A DNA stretch of 64,000 bases from Hyphomicrobiales bacterium (GTDB taxonomy: Bacteria; Pseudomonadota; Alphaproteobacteria; Rhizobiales; Rhizobiaceae). Location: NCBI GenBank assembly GCA_900469445.1, contig UBXM01000026.1:35615-99614 (forward strand), read 5' to 3'. Positions 16,473 through 25,451 of this stretch are shown one piece after another (the stretch's first letter is position 1; the number at the start of each line of letters is the position of its first letter). A model generated the notes under the pieces. It searched no databases, had not been told where the DNA came from, and was given only the letters and a program-made list of their open reading frames with translations. A program made the position numbers and the translations under genes.

Positions 16473-18242
16473 ATGACGATTGAACGTCCCAAGGCGGATG
16501 TGGTCATCTGTGGGCTCGGCTGGTCCGGCTCGGTCATGGCCGAGGAACTGACCCGCGCCGGCCTCAATGTGGTTGCGATCGAACGCGGCGCGTGGCGCGA
16601 TACTTCCACCGACTTTCCGCCCGCTGTCGATCCCGACGAGCTGCGCTGGCACACCCGCCGCGAACTGCTGCAGCCGATGAGCGTCGAAACGACGACCTTC
16701 CGCAACCGCATGGACCAGACCGCCGCCCCGGTGCGCAACTGGTCGGCCTACCAGTTCGGCTGGAATGTCGGCGGCGCCGGCACCCACTGGGCCGGCATGT
16801 CCTGGCGCTTCACGCCCTGGGATTTCGAAATCGCCACCCAGACCCGCGAACGGTACGGCGCCGCCAAGGGCGACGGCATGCTGCTGCAGGACTGGGGTGT
16901 GACCTACAAGGACATGGAGCCCTATTACGACCGGTTCGAGCGTATCGCCGGCACGTCCGGCATCGCCGGCAATATCAACGGCGAGATCAAGCCGGGCGGT
17001 AACCCGTTCGAGGGACCGCGTTCGCGCGATTACCCGACGCCGCCGTTGAAGGACACATTCTGGATGCGCGAGTTCCGCGAAGCATCCGACCGCATGGGCT
17101 ACAATCCGTTCACGATCCCTGCCGGCAATATCAGCCAGGCCTTCGTCAACCCGCTCGGCGTGACGATGGGACCGTGTACCTATTGTGGTTTCTGTGACTT
17201 CCACGGCTGTGGCAATTTCTCCAAATCCTCGCCGCAGGCCTGTATCCTGCCGGCGCTGATGCGCCGGCCGAACTTCACCCTGCTCACCGAGACCGAGGTA
17301 CTGCATGCCGTCAAGCATGACGACGGCAAGACGGCAAAGGGCGTGAAGTTCATCACCAAAGAAGGCGTGGAAGGTTTCCAGCCCGCCGATATCGTCGTCA
17401 TCACCGCCTATCAGATGGACAATGTCCGCCTGATGCTGCTGTCGGGCATCGGCGAACAGTATGATCCGGTCACCGGCAAGGGCACGATCGGCCGTAACTA
17501 CACCTACCAGACCTGCGGTACGGTCAACGGCTTCTTCCCCGACAAATACACCAACCCGTTTATCGGCGGCGGCGCGCTGGCGGTGCAGATCGATGACTTC
17601 AATGGCGACAATTTCGACCATTCCGGCCTCGATTTCATCGGCGGCGCCGGCATCATGGGCTATTCCACCAACGGCCGCCCGATCCAGAACATGAACAACC
17701 TGCGTCCCGGCTCCAAGCGCTGGGGTTCAGCCTGGAAGGAAGCTTATGCGCGCGACTACAATCAGGGTGCGGGCATCTTCATTCAGGGCACGTCCATGCC
17801 GGTCCGCGATGCCTATCTCGACCTCGATCCGGATTACCGAGACCGTCACGGCCAGCCGCTGCTGCGCCTGACCTTCGACTGGAACCAGAACGACAAGAAC
17901 ATGCTGAAATACACGGTGGATCGTTCCGTGGAGATCATGCGCGAGGCCGGTGGTCAGGACATCGTTGTCGACAATCAGGCCGAGCACAGCTGGAACCCCT
18001 ACATGCAGCACTCCTCGCACACGATCGGCGGGGCCGTCATGGGTGCGGATCCGACCACCTCGGCGGTCAACCCATTCCTGCAGAGCTGGGACGTCCACAA
18101 CGTCTTCGTGGTCGGCGCGTCCGCCTTCCCGATGAATGGCGGTTACAACCCGACGGTCACCGTCGGTGCACTCGCTGTGCGCGCCGCGCAGGCCATCCAT
18201 CAGACCTACGTGAACAACCCCGGCCCGCTGGTGAAGGGATAA
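16473..18242 (+). CDS. GMC-family membrane-bound sugar/sugar-acid dehydrogenase, flavoprotein subunit
   Basis: A 589-residue GMC oxidoreductase. It has an N-terminal FAD motif (DVVICGLGWSGSVMAEEL), the 'GWNVGGAGTHWAGMSWRF' segment, a cysteine cluster CTYCGFCDFHGCGNFSKSSP (four cysteines, as in fructose and gluconate dehydrogenases with an iron-sulfur centre) and the C-terminal catalytic 'HSSHTIGGAVMG' plus 'NGGYNPTVTVGALAVRAAQ'. It has no signal peptide; export with the Tat-bearing small subunit is expected. Reported members oxidise gluconate, 2-ketogluconate, sorbitol or fructose in the periplasm; the substrate here is not decidable by eye. Confidence 0.92.
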   Translation: MTIERPKADVVICGLGWSGSVMAEELTRAGLNVVAIERGAWRDTSTDFPPAVDPDELRWHTRRELLQPMSVETTTFRNRMDQTAAPVRNWSAYQFGWNVGGAGTHWAGMSWRFTPWDFEIATQTRERYGAAKGDGMLLQDWGVTYKDMEPYYDRFERIAGTSGIAGNINGEIKPGGNPFEGPRSRDYPTPPLKDTFWMREFREASDRMGYNPFTIPAGNISQAFVNPLGVTMGPCTYCGFCDFHGCGNFSKSSPQACILPALMRRPNFTLLTETEVLHAVKHDDGKTAKGVKFITKEGVEGFQPADIVVITAYQMDNVRLMLLSGIGEQYDPVTGKGTIGRNYTYQTCGTVNGFFPDKYTNPFIGGGALAVQIDDFNGDNFDHSGLDFIGGAGIMGYSTNGRPIQNMNNLRPGSKRWGSAWKEAYARDYNQGAGIFIQGTSMPVRDAYLDLDPDYRDRHGQPLLRLTFDWNQNDKNMLKYTVDRSVEIMREAGGQDIVVDNQAEHSWNPYMQHSSHTIGGAVMGADPTTSAVNPFLQSWDVHNVFVVGASAFPMNGGYNPTVTVGALAVRAAQAIHQTYVNNPGPLVKG

Positions 18243-18246
18243 GATC

Positions 18247-19563
18247 ATGGCAAACTGGAAAAAAATCGGTGGCGGCGTCGCGATCGTTGCCGTGATCGCT
18301 GCGGCCGGAGCCGGCTTGTGGGCCTGGAACAGCCTCAACACCGCCGCGTCCGATGTCGCCGACGGCACCACGCGTCTCGCCGATTTCAAGAGCACTGATG
18401 TCGAAGCCATCAAGCGCGGCGAATACGTGATGCGGCTGGGCGACTGCTCGGCCTGCCATACACGTGAAAGCGGCAGTTTCGCCGGCGGCTACGACATGAA
18501 GACGCCGTTCGGAACACTGGTCAGTTCCAACATCACGCCCGATCCCGAGACCGGTATCGGCAACATGACCGAACGTGATTTCTTCAATTCGGTGCGCCAG
18601 GGCATCGGACAGCACGGGTTTCTTTACCCGGCCATGCCGTACACCGCCTATCGCAAGCTCACCGATCAGGACATGCACGACCTGTGGGCCTACATGTCGA
18701 CGATCGAACCGGTGAAAAACGATATCGACGAAAACGCCGGCATGCCCTTCCCCTTCAATATCCGTCTGGCGATGGCAGGCTGGAACACGCTGTTCTTCGA
18801 CAATTCCGGCTTCGAGCAGGATGCTGTGAAGGATGCGGTCTTGAACCGCGGAAAATACATTGTTGATGGCCCGGGGCACTGCGCCGCTTGCCATACCCCC
18901 CGCAACCCGCTCGGCGCTGAAATCGGCTCCTCCTATCTGCAAGGCGGAAATATCGGCAAATGGTTTGCCCCCGACCTGACCGCCAATCCGCATGTCGGCC
19001 TGGGCACGTCCACGGCGCAGGACATCGCCAATTACCTGAGGACCGGTTCCGATGGCACTGCCGTTGCTGCCGGCCCGATGGCGGAAGCCGTCGAGCATTC
19101 GACGCAGTATTTCACCGAGGCTGACGCCTTGGCGGTCGACACATATCTGAAGTCCCTGCCCGCTTCGTCGACCCCGGCTGCCGTGGCGATGCCGTCCGAT
19201 ACGCCCGCCATGCAGAAGGCGGCATTGGCCTATGAGGTCAATTGCTCCGCCTGCCACGGGCTTGAAGGCGAAGGCATCGAGGGCATGGTTCCGGCTTTCA
19301 AGTCGAACCACGGTCTTCTGGCAGGCGATGCGACCAACCTTATCCATGCCATGTTGCGTGGCGCACGCGCTCCACACACACATGACCGTCAGACTGCTGC
19401 CGGCATGCCGGCCTTCGACTGGAAGATGAATGACCGCCAGGTGGCTGACATTCTCAACTATGTACGTAACTCCTGGGGCAATGCTGCGCCGGCTGTCGAA
19501 GCCGACGAGGTTGGGCGTCTGCGTGCCTATCTCGGGGCCGGCAACAAGATGGAAACACCGTGA
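18247..19563 (+). CDS. Triheme cytochrome c subunit of the GMC dehydrogenase
   Basis: A 438-residue membrane-anchored cytochrome. It has an N-terminal hydrophobic helix (VAIVAVIAAAGAGLWAWNSL) and three CXXCH heme sites starting near residues 67 (CSACH), 212 (CAACH) and 333 (CSACH). This three-heme layout is the standard electron acceptor of gluconate and related dehydrogenases, passing electrons to ubiquinone or an oxidase. It starts four bases after the flavoprotein gene and is followed by a strong terminator, closing a three-gene operon. Confidence 0.94.
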   Translation: MANWKKIGGGVAIVAVIAAAGAGLWAWNSLNTAASDVADGTTRLADFKSTDVEAIKRGEYVMRLGDCSACHTRESGSFAGGYDMKTPFGTLVSSNITPDPETGIGNMTERDFFNSVRQGIGQHGFLYPAMPYTAYRKLTDQDMHDLWAYMSTIEPVKNDIDENAGMPFPFNIRLAMAGWNTLFFDNSGFEQDAVKDAVLNRGKYIVDGPGHCAACHTPRNPLGAEIGSSYLQGGNIGKWFAPDLTANPHVGLGTSTAQDIANYLRTGSDGTAVAAGPMAEAVEHSTQYFTEADALAVDTYLKSLPASSTPAAVAMPSDTPAMQKAALAYEVNCSACHGLEGEGIEGMVPAFKSNHGLLAGDATNLIHAMLRGARAPHTHDRQTAAGMPAFDWKMNDRQVADILNYVRNSWGNAAPAVEADEVGRLRAYLGAGNKMETP

Positions 19564-19598
19564 TCAGCTTTCCAACCTGATAACGGACGACACTCTTC

Positions 19599-19628
19599 AA
19601 AAGCCCACGGTTTCCTCTGTGGGCTTTT
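19599..19628 (+). terminator. Terminator after the dehydrogenase operon
   Basis: A ten-base perfect inverted repeat (AAAAGCCCAC / GTGGGCTTTT) with a ten-base loop and a T-rich tail, 36 bases past the cytochrome stop codon. Confidence 0.92.
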
Positions 19629-19644
19629 GTTGTTCAACGGCGCA

Positions 19645-19675
19645 TTGACGTCTCCGTAATGTTATCATATTACGG
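19645..19675 (+). promoter_or_regulatory. Promoter with embedded Zur-like palindrome
   Basis: TTGACG (19645-19650) and TATTAC (19668-19673) are spaced by 17 bases and form a good sigma-70 promoter for the ABC operon. The 18-mer GTAATGTTATCATATTAC (19656-19673) is symmetric and covers the spacer and -10 box. Its GTTAT core and outer ends resemble alphaproteobacterial Zur boxes as I recall them. A repressor here would block the promoter; metal control is inferred. Confidence 0.6.
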
Positions 19676-19693
19676 CTGCTGAACGCAGAGGCC

Positions 19694-20491
19694 GTGGATT
19701 TGGGCAACCTGACAATCGATAACCTACGGGTAACGCTTAACAATCGACAGATGCTCGAGAGCGTCAGCCTGTCTGTTTGCCACGGTGAACGGGTCGCCCT
19801 TCTCGGCCGGTCTGGCTCCGGCAAATCGCTGACGGCGCGTGCAGTCCTGGGACTTCTTCCGGCAGGAGCAAAGGCATCAGGCACCATTCGTCTCGGTGGC
19901 ATCGATGTACTGCCTATGCCGGCACTTGCTCGCCCCGCAACGGCGCGGGTTGCCATGGTGATGCAGGACACATCCTCGGCACTCAATCCGCTTGCGACCA
20001 TTGGCTACCAACTGCGGCAACCGTTGCAGCACTGTCGCGGGTTATCACCAAGGCAGGCAGCATCGGAAGTCGCGGATCTTCTCCTGAAAATGGGCTTTAC
20101 CGCACCCCATGATATCGTCAATCGGTATCCGCCTGAATTGTCGGGCGGCCAGCGCCAGCGGATTTGTATCGCCATGGCACTGGCCTCCAACGCGCCGTTT
20201 ATCATCGCCGACGAGCCGACCACTGCGCTCGATGTCGTCACCCAGGCGCAGATCCTTAAATTGCTGCGGAGCGTGACCGCCGATCCGGCAGGCCCCGGCC
20301 TTTTGTTCATCACCCACGACCTGCACGCCGCCTCGCATCTTTGCGACCGGGCGCTGATCATCGAAAACGGTTGTATTGTCGAGGAAGGCGCGATGTCGCA
20401 GATCCTCCATGCGCCCCGGCAGATCTATACGCAGAACCTTGTCGGATCTGCGCATCATTGCGTGGTCGCCTGCGAAAAGGTGTTCGCGTGA
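19694..20491 (+). CDS. ABC importer ATP-binding protein 1 (peptide/nickel class)
   Basis: A 265-residue ATPase with Walker A GRSGSGKS near residue 39, signature LSGGQRQRICIAMAL, Walker B FIIADEPTTALD and switch histidine in LLFITHDL. It belongs to the DppD/NikD class. The start is GTG at 19694 with AGAGG close upstream. It is the first gene of a four-gene operon (two ATPases, binding protein, fused permease) behind a Zur-like operator; its stop overlaps the next start (GTGA). Substrate class (nickel, peptide, metallophore) cannot be set from the ATPase alone. Confidence 0.9.
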   Translation: MDLGNLTIDNLRVTLNNRQMLESVSLSVCHGERVALLGRSGSGKSLTARAVLGLLPAGAKASGTIRLGGIDVLPMPALARPATARVAMVMQDTSSALNPLATIGYQLRQPLQHCRGLSPRQAASEVADLLLKMGFTAPHDIVNRYPPELSGGQRQRICIAMALASNAPFIIADEPTTALDVVTQAQILKLLRSVTADPAGPGLLFITHDLHAASHLCDRALIIENGCIVEEGAMSQILHAPRQIYTQNLVGSAHHCVVACEKVFA

Positions 20492-21285
20492 CCGCACCGG
20501 CATTTCTTACCGTGAACGATCTTGCGTTAAGTCGTAAGGCAGGCGGCGGCGTGCCCTTTCGGCGGCCGGCGCCGCGTTCCATTTTGCGCAATGTCTCGTT
20601 TGCTTTGCATGCCGGAGAATGTGTCGGCCTGGTCGGCAAGTCCGGTTCGGGCAAGACGACATTGCTGCGCTGCCTTCTGGCCATCGATACGCCCGACCAC
20701 GGCCTTATCGCCTGCGAGGGCCAACCTGTCCGTCCCGGCTCCGTAGCGAAACTGCGCTGGTACCGGCGCGCCGTGCAATATGTGCCGCAGGATCCGAGTG
20801 CCTCGCTCGATCCACGCATGCCGGTTCTATCCATCGTGATGGAGCCTCTGCGCAGACTGAAGGTCGAATGCCGACCGGAAAGCCGCGCCGAGGAAGCGCT
20901 GGAAAAGGTCGGCCTGGATCGCAGCCTGTTTTCCCGGCGACCGCAGGAGCTTTCCGGCGGTCAGGCGCAACGCGTCGCCATTGCCCGCGCCATCGCCACA
21001 CGCCCGACCTTTCTTCTGACGGACGAACCGGTGAGCGGGCTCGACATGCCGACCCGCGATCAGGTGGTGTCGGTGCTGCGCGATCTCGTCGAAACCCATG
21101 GCATGGGTTTGATGATCGTGTCGCATGATCTGTCCGTGGTCGCTGGCCTCTGCCGGCGCACGCTGGTGATGGACGATGGTGAAATCGTCGAGGATGCCCC
21201 CACCGGCCGTCTGCTTGCCGCACCGAAACACCCCGCCACACGTGAACTCATTGCCGCAGCACCGCCGCTGCATATGCATGTTTGA
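20488..21285 (+). CDS. ABC importer ATP-binding protein 2 (peptide/nickel class)
   Basis: A 265-residue ATPase of the DppF/NikE class: Walker A GKSGSGKTT, 'VQYVPQDPSASLDPRMPV' (Q-loop), signature LSGGQAQRVAIARAI, Walker B FLLTDEPVSGLD and 'LMIVSHDLSVVAGLC'. The start is the GTG at 20488 that overlaps the previous stop codon; a longer open frame upstream only overlaps gene 1. The C-terminus ends PPLHMHV, slightly histidine-rich. It pairs with the preceding ATPase to drive the fused permease. Confidence 0.9.
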   Translation: MTAPAFLTVNDLALSRKAGGGVPFRRPAPRSILRNVSFALHAGECVGLVGKSGSGKTTLLRCLLAIDTPDHGLIACEGQPVRPGSVAKLRWYRRAVQYVPQDPSASLDPRMPVLSIVMEPLRRLKVECRPESRAEEALEKVGLDRSLFSRRPQELSGGQAQRVAIARAIATRPTFLLTDEPVSGLDMPTRDQVVSVLRDLVETHGMGLMIVSHDLSVVAGLCRRTLVMDDGEIVEDAPTGRLLAAPKHPATRELIAAAPPLHMHV

Positions 21286-21303
21286 TCGAGAGAGGATATT
21301 TTC

Positions 21304-22761
21304 ATGAAACGCATATTGATCAGTACGGTAACGCTCGGCCTCATGCTGGCGAGCACCGCAAGTGCGGCCGATCCCCGCGTTCATATCGCCATGTTGCAGC
21401 CGCCGCGTTCGGGCCTCAGCCCGCTGTCCGACGATGCTTTCAAATTGTCGCGCTGGAGCACGGCGGAAACGCTGATCCGGCTCAACGCCGAGGGCGATCC
21501 ACAACCGTTCCTGGCCACCGAATGGCAGAGGCTGGACGATCACAACTGGCGTTTCGCCGTGCGCAAGGGTGTCAAGTTTCATGACGGCACCGACCTGACG
21601 GCGGAAAGAGCCGCCGCGTCGCTTGTCGCCGCCACGAAGGCTGTGCCCAAGCCGCGCATTCTCGATGGCGTCGAGATGACGGTGAAGGTCAATGGCGATG
21701 CGGTGATCGTGACCACCAAGGCAAACGACCCGCTCCTGCCGAACCGCCTGTCCAGCCCGCAACTTGCCATCATGGCCGAGCGCGCCTATGGCGCGGATGG
21801 TCGCGTCAACCCGATCGAGGCCGGCACCGGCCCCTTTGTGCTGAAGACGATCGAAGGCGTCACCAGCGCCCATCTCGACCGTTTCGACGGATATTGGGGC
21901 GAGCGCGCAAAGCTGTCGGGCATCGATGCCGATTACGTCAATGACGGAACCGCGCGTGCCGCTTCCATCCGTACCGGTGTCGCGCAGGTGGTCGAGGCCA
22001 TTCCGGTGTCGCAGGCAGCGCTTGTCGATCCCGACCTTATCCACGAAGTGCCGATGCCGCGCACCAACACGCTTTACCTCAACACGAAAAAGGGCCCGCT
22101 TGCCGACCCGGCCCTGCGTGCCGCCGTGCGTGATGCCGTCGATCGCGAAGCCATCGTCCGCACCGTTTATGAAGGCCGCGCCGATGTGGCACGCGGCCTG
22201 CTCGGCCCTGCCCTCCCCTGGGCGGACGGACTGCGCCAGCCGCTGGTAAAAACGGCAGCCCGCCCACCGCAAGGCACAAAGATCACGCTGGCAACCTTCA
22301 GTGACCGCGCAGAACTGCCCGAAGTCGCCGTTCTGGCGGCGCAGGCACTGACCAAGGCCGGTTTCGAGGTAAAACAGGAGGTTCGCCAATACGCCCATAT
22401 CGAGGCCGATGCGCTGGCCGGGTCATTCGACATCTTCATCCTGTCGCGCGCCACCGTCCTCGATTCCGGTGATCCGGTCGCCTACATGTTCAGCGATTTT
22501 GCCTGCAAGGGATCGTTCAACATCTCGCAGCTTTGCGATCCAAAGGTCGATGCGGCTCTGGAAAAAGCCGCCGAGGCCATGCCGGGCGACACACGCCGCC
22601 GCGCGATCATCGAGGCAGAAGCGGCAATTCTTGCCACCGATGCGGCAGTGCCGATGCTGCATGAAAGGGTCATTCAGGGTGAGGCCGAAGGCATCGAAGC
22701 TGCCGCACGTGATCCGCGCGAACGGACCCTCATCACCGAGCACACGACATTGGCGCAATGA
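21304..22761 (+). CDS. ABC importer periplasmic binding protein (SBP family 5)
   Basis: A 485-residue substrate-binding protein with a Sec signal (MKRILISTVTLGLMLASTAS, cleavage near 'ASAAD'). It has family 5 features: 'LSRWSTAETLIRLNAEGDPQPFLATEW', 'WRFAVRKGVKFHDGTDLTAE', 'EAGTGPFVLK' and 'LRAAVRDAVDREAIVRTVYEGRA'. Family 5 proteins bind peptides, nickel-chelates, opines and metallophores. With a Zur-like operator upstream, a zinc complex is a reasonable guess. The stop overlaps the next start (ATGA). Confidence 0.9.
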   Translation: MKRILISTVTLGLMLASTASAADPRVHIAMLQPPRSGLSPLSDDAFKLSRWSTAETLIRLNAEGDPQPFLATEWQRLDDHNWRFAVRKGVKFHDGTDLTAERAAASLVAATKAVPKPRILDGVEMTVKVNGDAVIVTTKANDPLLPNRLSSPQLAIMAERAYGADGRVNPIEAGTGPFVLKTIEGVTSAHLDRFDGYWGERAKLSGIDADYVNDGTARAASIRTGVAQVVEAIPVSQAALVDPDLIHEVPMPRTNTLYLNTKKGPLADPALRAAVRDAVDREAIVRTVYEGRADVARGLLGPALPWADGLRQPLVKTAARPPQGTKITLATFSDRAELPEVAVLAAQALTKAGFEVKQEVRQYAHIEADALAGSFDIFILSRATVLDSGDPVAYMFSDFACKGSFNISQLCDPKVDAALEKAAEAMPGDTRRRAIIEAEAAILATDAAVPMLHERVIQGEAEGIEAAARDPRERTLITEHTTLAQ

Positions 22762-24500
22762 ACCGAACCATGCGCTCCATCAGCCCCGCGCTGTCGCGCG
22801 GGGTAACACTTCTTGCCGTCATGATGCTTGTCGGATTGCTGCCATGGATTTCCGGCCGCGACCCCGCATTGAGCATTCTGCGTGCCCGTTCGGGTGATCA
22901 GGAGGCGACGGCTGAGGCTCTGAACGCCATCCGACAGCAGCTCGGGCTGGCGCTCGGACCGATCGAACACCTAAAGCAATGGATCACCGGTGTCCTTCAA
23001 GGGGATTTCGGGACGTCCTGGATATCAGGCGCCCCGGTTCTGCCCGGCATGTTGAGCGCGCTTGGCGTTTCCTTAAAATTGATGGGCGCGGCATTTGCCG
23101 TGGCCGGTGTCACGGCCTTGCTGTGCAGTCTGCCGCCACTGCTGCGCGGATTGAAGGGGCGTGACCCGCGAAGCTCCGGCGGCATGGCTGCAGTCTTGAC
23201 GGCAATGCCGGAATTCATGCTGTCATCGCTCTTCATCGTGGTGTTTTCGGTCTGGTTAAGATGGTTTCCGCCCTATGGCTGGCAAAGCGCCACGCATGCC
23301 GTCCTGCCGGCCGTCGCCCTTGGACTGCCGGCTGGCGGACTTCTGGGCAGGCTACTTTCCGTTGCCATCGCCGCCACCTTTTCCGAACACTGGATCGCCA
23401 CCTGGGCTGTGGCCGGTTTTTCGCGCTGGCGGATTGCCTGCGCCGTGCTGCGGCGATCCTTGCCCAGCCTGATGCCGCAGATCGGCATGATCCTGGTCGG
23501 CATGACCGGCGGCGCGATCGCCGTCGAACAGGTGTTTTCCATTCCCGGTATTGGCCGGGCCACGTTGGGGGCGGCCTCAGCGCAGGATTTGCCGGCGCTG
23601 CAGGCAGGCATTCTCATCCTGCTTCTCAACGCGGTTCTCATCGGCGTCGTCGCTAACCTGATCCGGACGGCATTGCTCGGTCCGGCGTTCCGGCTGGGCG
23701 CCTTGCCCGTGCCGCAAGTCGACCGGACGCCCGCACGATACGCCTGGATCCTGCCTTGCATGGTGCTTGCCATCCTGGTTGTGATGATCGTGGCCGGCCT
23801 CCCGCGCGATCCCTACACATCAGGTTTCATTCGCCTGCAAGGTCCAAGTCTCGCTTTGCCTTTGGGTGCGGATGGAATGGGGCGGGATGTTCTGGCACGT
23901 GTCGCCCATGGTGCCGTGACGACGATCGGCATGGCGGCCATCGTCACCGCCGTCTCGCTTGTGATCGGATTGGTTTTGGGGCTGGCTCCGCACCTGACGA
24001 TCGGCCCGATTGAAATCACCAAGGCGACGCCGCCGACCATCGCCGGACTTGTCGTCGCTGCCGCTTTCGGACCCGGGACATATGGCGCGCTCATCGCGGT
24101 CACGGCCGTCGCCTGGGCACCGCTCGCCGCGCATACCGCTGCCCTGGCTTCGGAAGTGCGTGCACAGCCGCATGTGCAGATCGCCCCCGTTCTCGGCGTG
24201 GGCAATCTGCGCATCATCACCCGTTCAATCCTGCCGGCTATTATCGGCCCGATCACGGCGCATGCCATGTTGCGTCTGCCCGGCACGGCACTCGCCTTGG
24301 CAAGCCTCGGCTTTCTGGGGCTCGGACCCCGGCCGCCTTCGCCAGAATGGGGGCTGATACTGGCGGAAGGAATGCCCTATGTGGAGCGAGCGCCCTGGGC
24401 GGTTCTGACCCCGGTGCTCGCCCTGATGCTGCTATCTGTCCTCGGCGTCTCGCTGGCGGCGACGGGAGCCGGTCGACGCAGCAGGGAACGCTTCCAGTAG
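22758..24500 (+). CDS. Fused two-domain ABC permease (NikB/NikC-like)
   Basis: A 580-residue protein that contains both permease halves normally made as two proteins. Residues 1-305 resemble NikB/DppB (N-terminal helix, 'IRQQLGLALGPIEHLKQWITGVLQGDFGTSW', 'VAGFSRWRIACAVLRRSLPSLMPQ', 'EQVFSIPGIGRATLGAA'). Residues 325-580 resemble NikC/DppC ('GLPRDPYTSGFIRLQGPSLALPLGADGMGRDVLARVAHG', an EAA-like loop near 'GVGNLRIITRSILPAIIGP', 'LGLGPRPPSPEWGLILAEG'). I see no frameshift or stop, so this is a real fusion. A terminator follows. Confidence 0.9.
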   Translation: MNRTMRSISPALSRGVTLLAVMMLVGLLPWISGRDPALSILRARSGDQEATAEALNAIRQQLGLALGPIEHLKQWITGVLQGDFGTSWISGAPVLPGMLSALGVSLKLMGAAFAVAGVTALLCSLPPLLRGLKGRDPRSSGGMAAVLTAMPEFMLSSLFIVVFSVWLRWFPPYGWQSATHAVLPAVALGLPAGGLLGRLLSVAIAATFSEHWIATWAVAGFSRWRIACAVLRRSLPSLMPQIGMILVGMTGGAIAVEQVFSIPGIGRATLGAASAQDLPALQAGILILLLNAVLIGVVANLIRTALLGPAFRLGALPVPQVDRTPARYAWILPCMVLAILVVMIVAGLPRDPYTSGFIRLQGPSLALPLGADGMGRDVLARVAHGAVTTIGMAAIVTAVSLVIGLVLGLAPHLTIGPIEITKATPPTIAGLVVAAAFGPGTYGALIAVTAVAWAPLAAHTAALASEVRAQPHVQIAPVLGVGNLRIITRSILPAIIGPITAHAMLRLPGTALALASLGFLGLGPRPPSPEWGLILAEGMPYVERAPWAVLTPVLALMLLSVLGVSLAATGAGRRSRERFQ

Positions 24501-24522
24501 AGGGTGAAATGGCACACGCGGT

Positions 24523-24551
24523 AAAGGCTAGGCATAGGAGACCTAGCCTTT
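24523..24551 (+). terminator. Terminator after the ABC operon
   Basis: A ten-base perfect inverted repeat (AAAGGCTAGG / CCTAGCCTTT) with a nine-base loop, 22 bases past the permease stop codon. The bases from 24552 to 24696 show no gene. Confidence 0.85.
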
Positions 24552-24696
24552 GCTGCCTTATTTCGGGCGTTCTGCCGAAACCGGTAAGATGAAAGCCCCG
24601 GAGTTACACCAAGGGTTCAATCGGGGTCTGTGCTCAGGCACTGATGAGGCAATGGGGGATGTTCAGTTCACATCCCCCAGCACTCGTTTGTCTTGT

Positions 24697-25443
24697 TCAA
24701 TGGCCCGGATGGAGGGCGTCGTTAAGATACATGCAGGTCAGCATCGTGAACACGTATGCCTGAATGCCAGCCATCAGGAATTCAAGGCCGGTAATCGCTA
24801 CGGTCATCAGCAGCGGCGCAATCGCTCCGACGATACCGACGGCTCCAAACCCGCTCAGGGACACCACGAAGCCTGCAAACACCTTCAAGGTGATGTGCCC
24901 AGCCAGCATCACGGCGAATAGACGTACGGAGTGACTGATCGGCCGCGACAGGAACGAGATGATTTCGATCGGGATGATGATCGGGGCGAGAACCGCCGGA
25001 ACGCCGTCCGGTTTGAAGAGACGGAGAAAACCCAAACCGTTTTTGTAGAAACCGTAAAGGACCACCGTCAGGAAAACGAGGATTGCCAGCCCGAATGTGA
25101 CGATGATCTGGCTGGTTATGGTGAAGGCATAAGGAAACATCCCGATCATGTTCGCGGTTAAAATGAACATGAAGAGCGAAAAGACGAGTGGGAAGAATTT
25201 CATCCCATGCTCACCGGCATTGTCCCGCAGGGTCTTTGCGACGAACTCAAAAAGAAGTTCCGCGCTCGATTGCAGCCTTCCAGGGATGACGGCCCGCTTG
25301 GCTGTGGCAAGGTAGAGAAAGCCGGTCGCAGCCGCCACGGTCAGCACCATATAGGCGGACGCATTGGTAAAGCTGAGATCGACACCACCTATATTGATTT
25401 CGACAAGCGGTTTGATGGCAAATTGTTCAATTGGACCAGCCAT
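24697..25443 (-). CDS. Orphan F0F1 ATP synthase subunit a paralogue
   Basis: A 248-residue AtpB homologue of normal length with all membrane segments. It has '[24 protein letters not shown]', '[24 protein letters not shown]' and the proton-channel helix [20 protein letters not shown] with the essential arginine at 174. The normally conserved asparagine four residues on (RLFxNM) is valine 178. No atpI, atpE or atpF genes are nearby, so this is a stand-alone paralogue. The start is the ATG at 25443 with AGGA upstream; the extension to 25503 is rejected. A tandem-hairpin RNA (25587-25630) lies about 145 bases upstream. Its role is unknown. Confidence 0.85.
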   Translation of the reverse strand: MAGPIEQFAIKPLVEINIGGVDLSFTNASAYMVLTVAAATGFLYLATAKRAVIPGRLQSSAELLFEFVAKTLRDNAGEHGMKFFPLVFSLFMFILTANMIGMFPYAFTITSQIIVTFGLAILVFLTVVLYGFYKNGLGFLRLFKPDGVPAVLAPIIIPIEIISFLSRPISHSVRLFAVMLAGHITLKVFAGFVVSLSGFGAVGIVGAIAPLLMTVAITGLEFLMAGIQAYVFTMLTCMYLNDALHPGH

Positions 25444-25451
25444 GGAGCATC

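Noticed and set aside
20827..22398. 523-codon antisense ORF over the binding-protein gene
   Set aside because: The opposite strand encodes a binding protein with signal peptide and operon context; the antisense frame has low-complexity basic sequence and no ribosome binding site.
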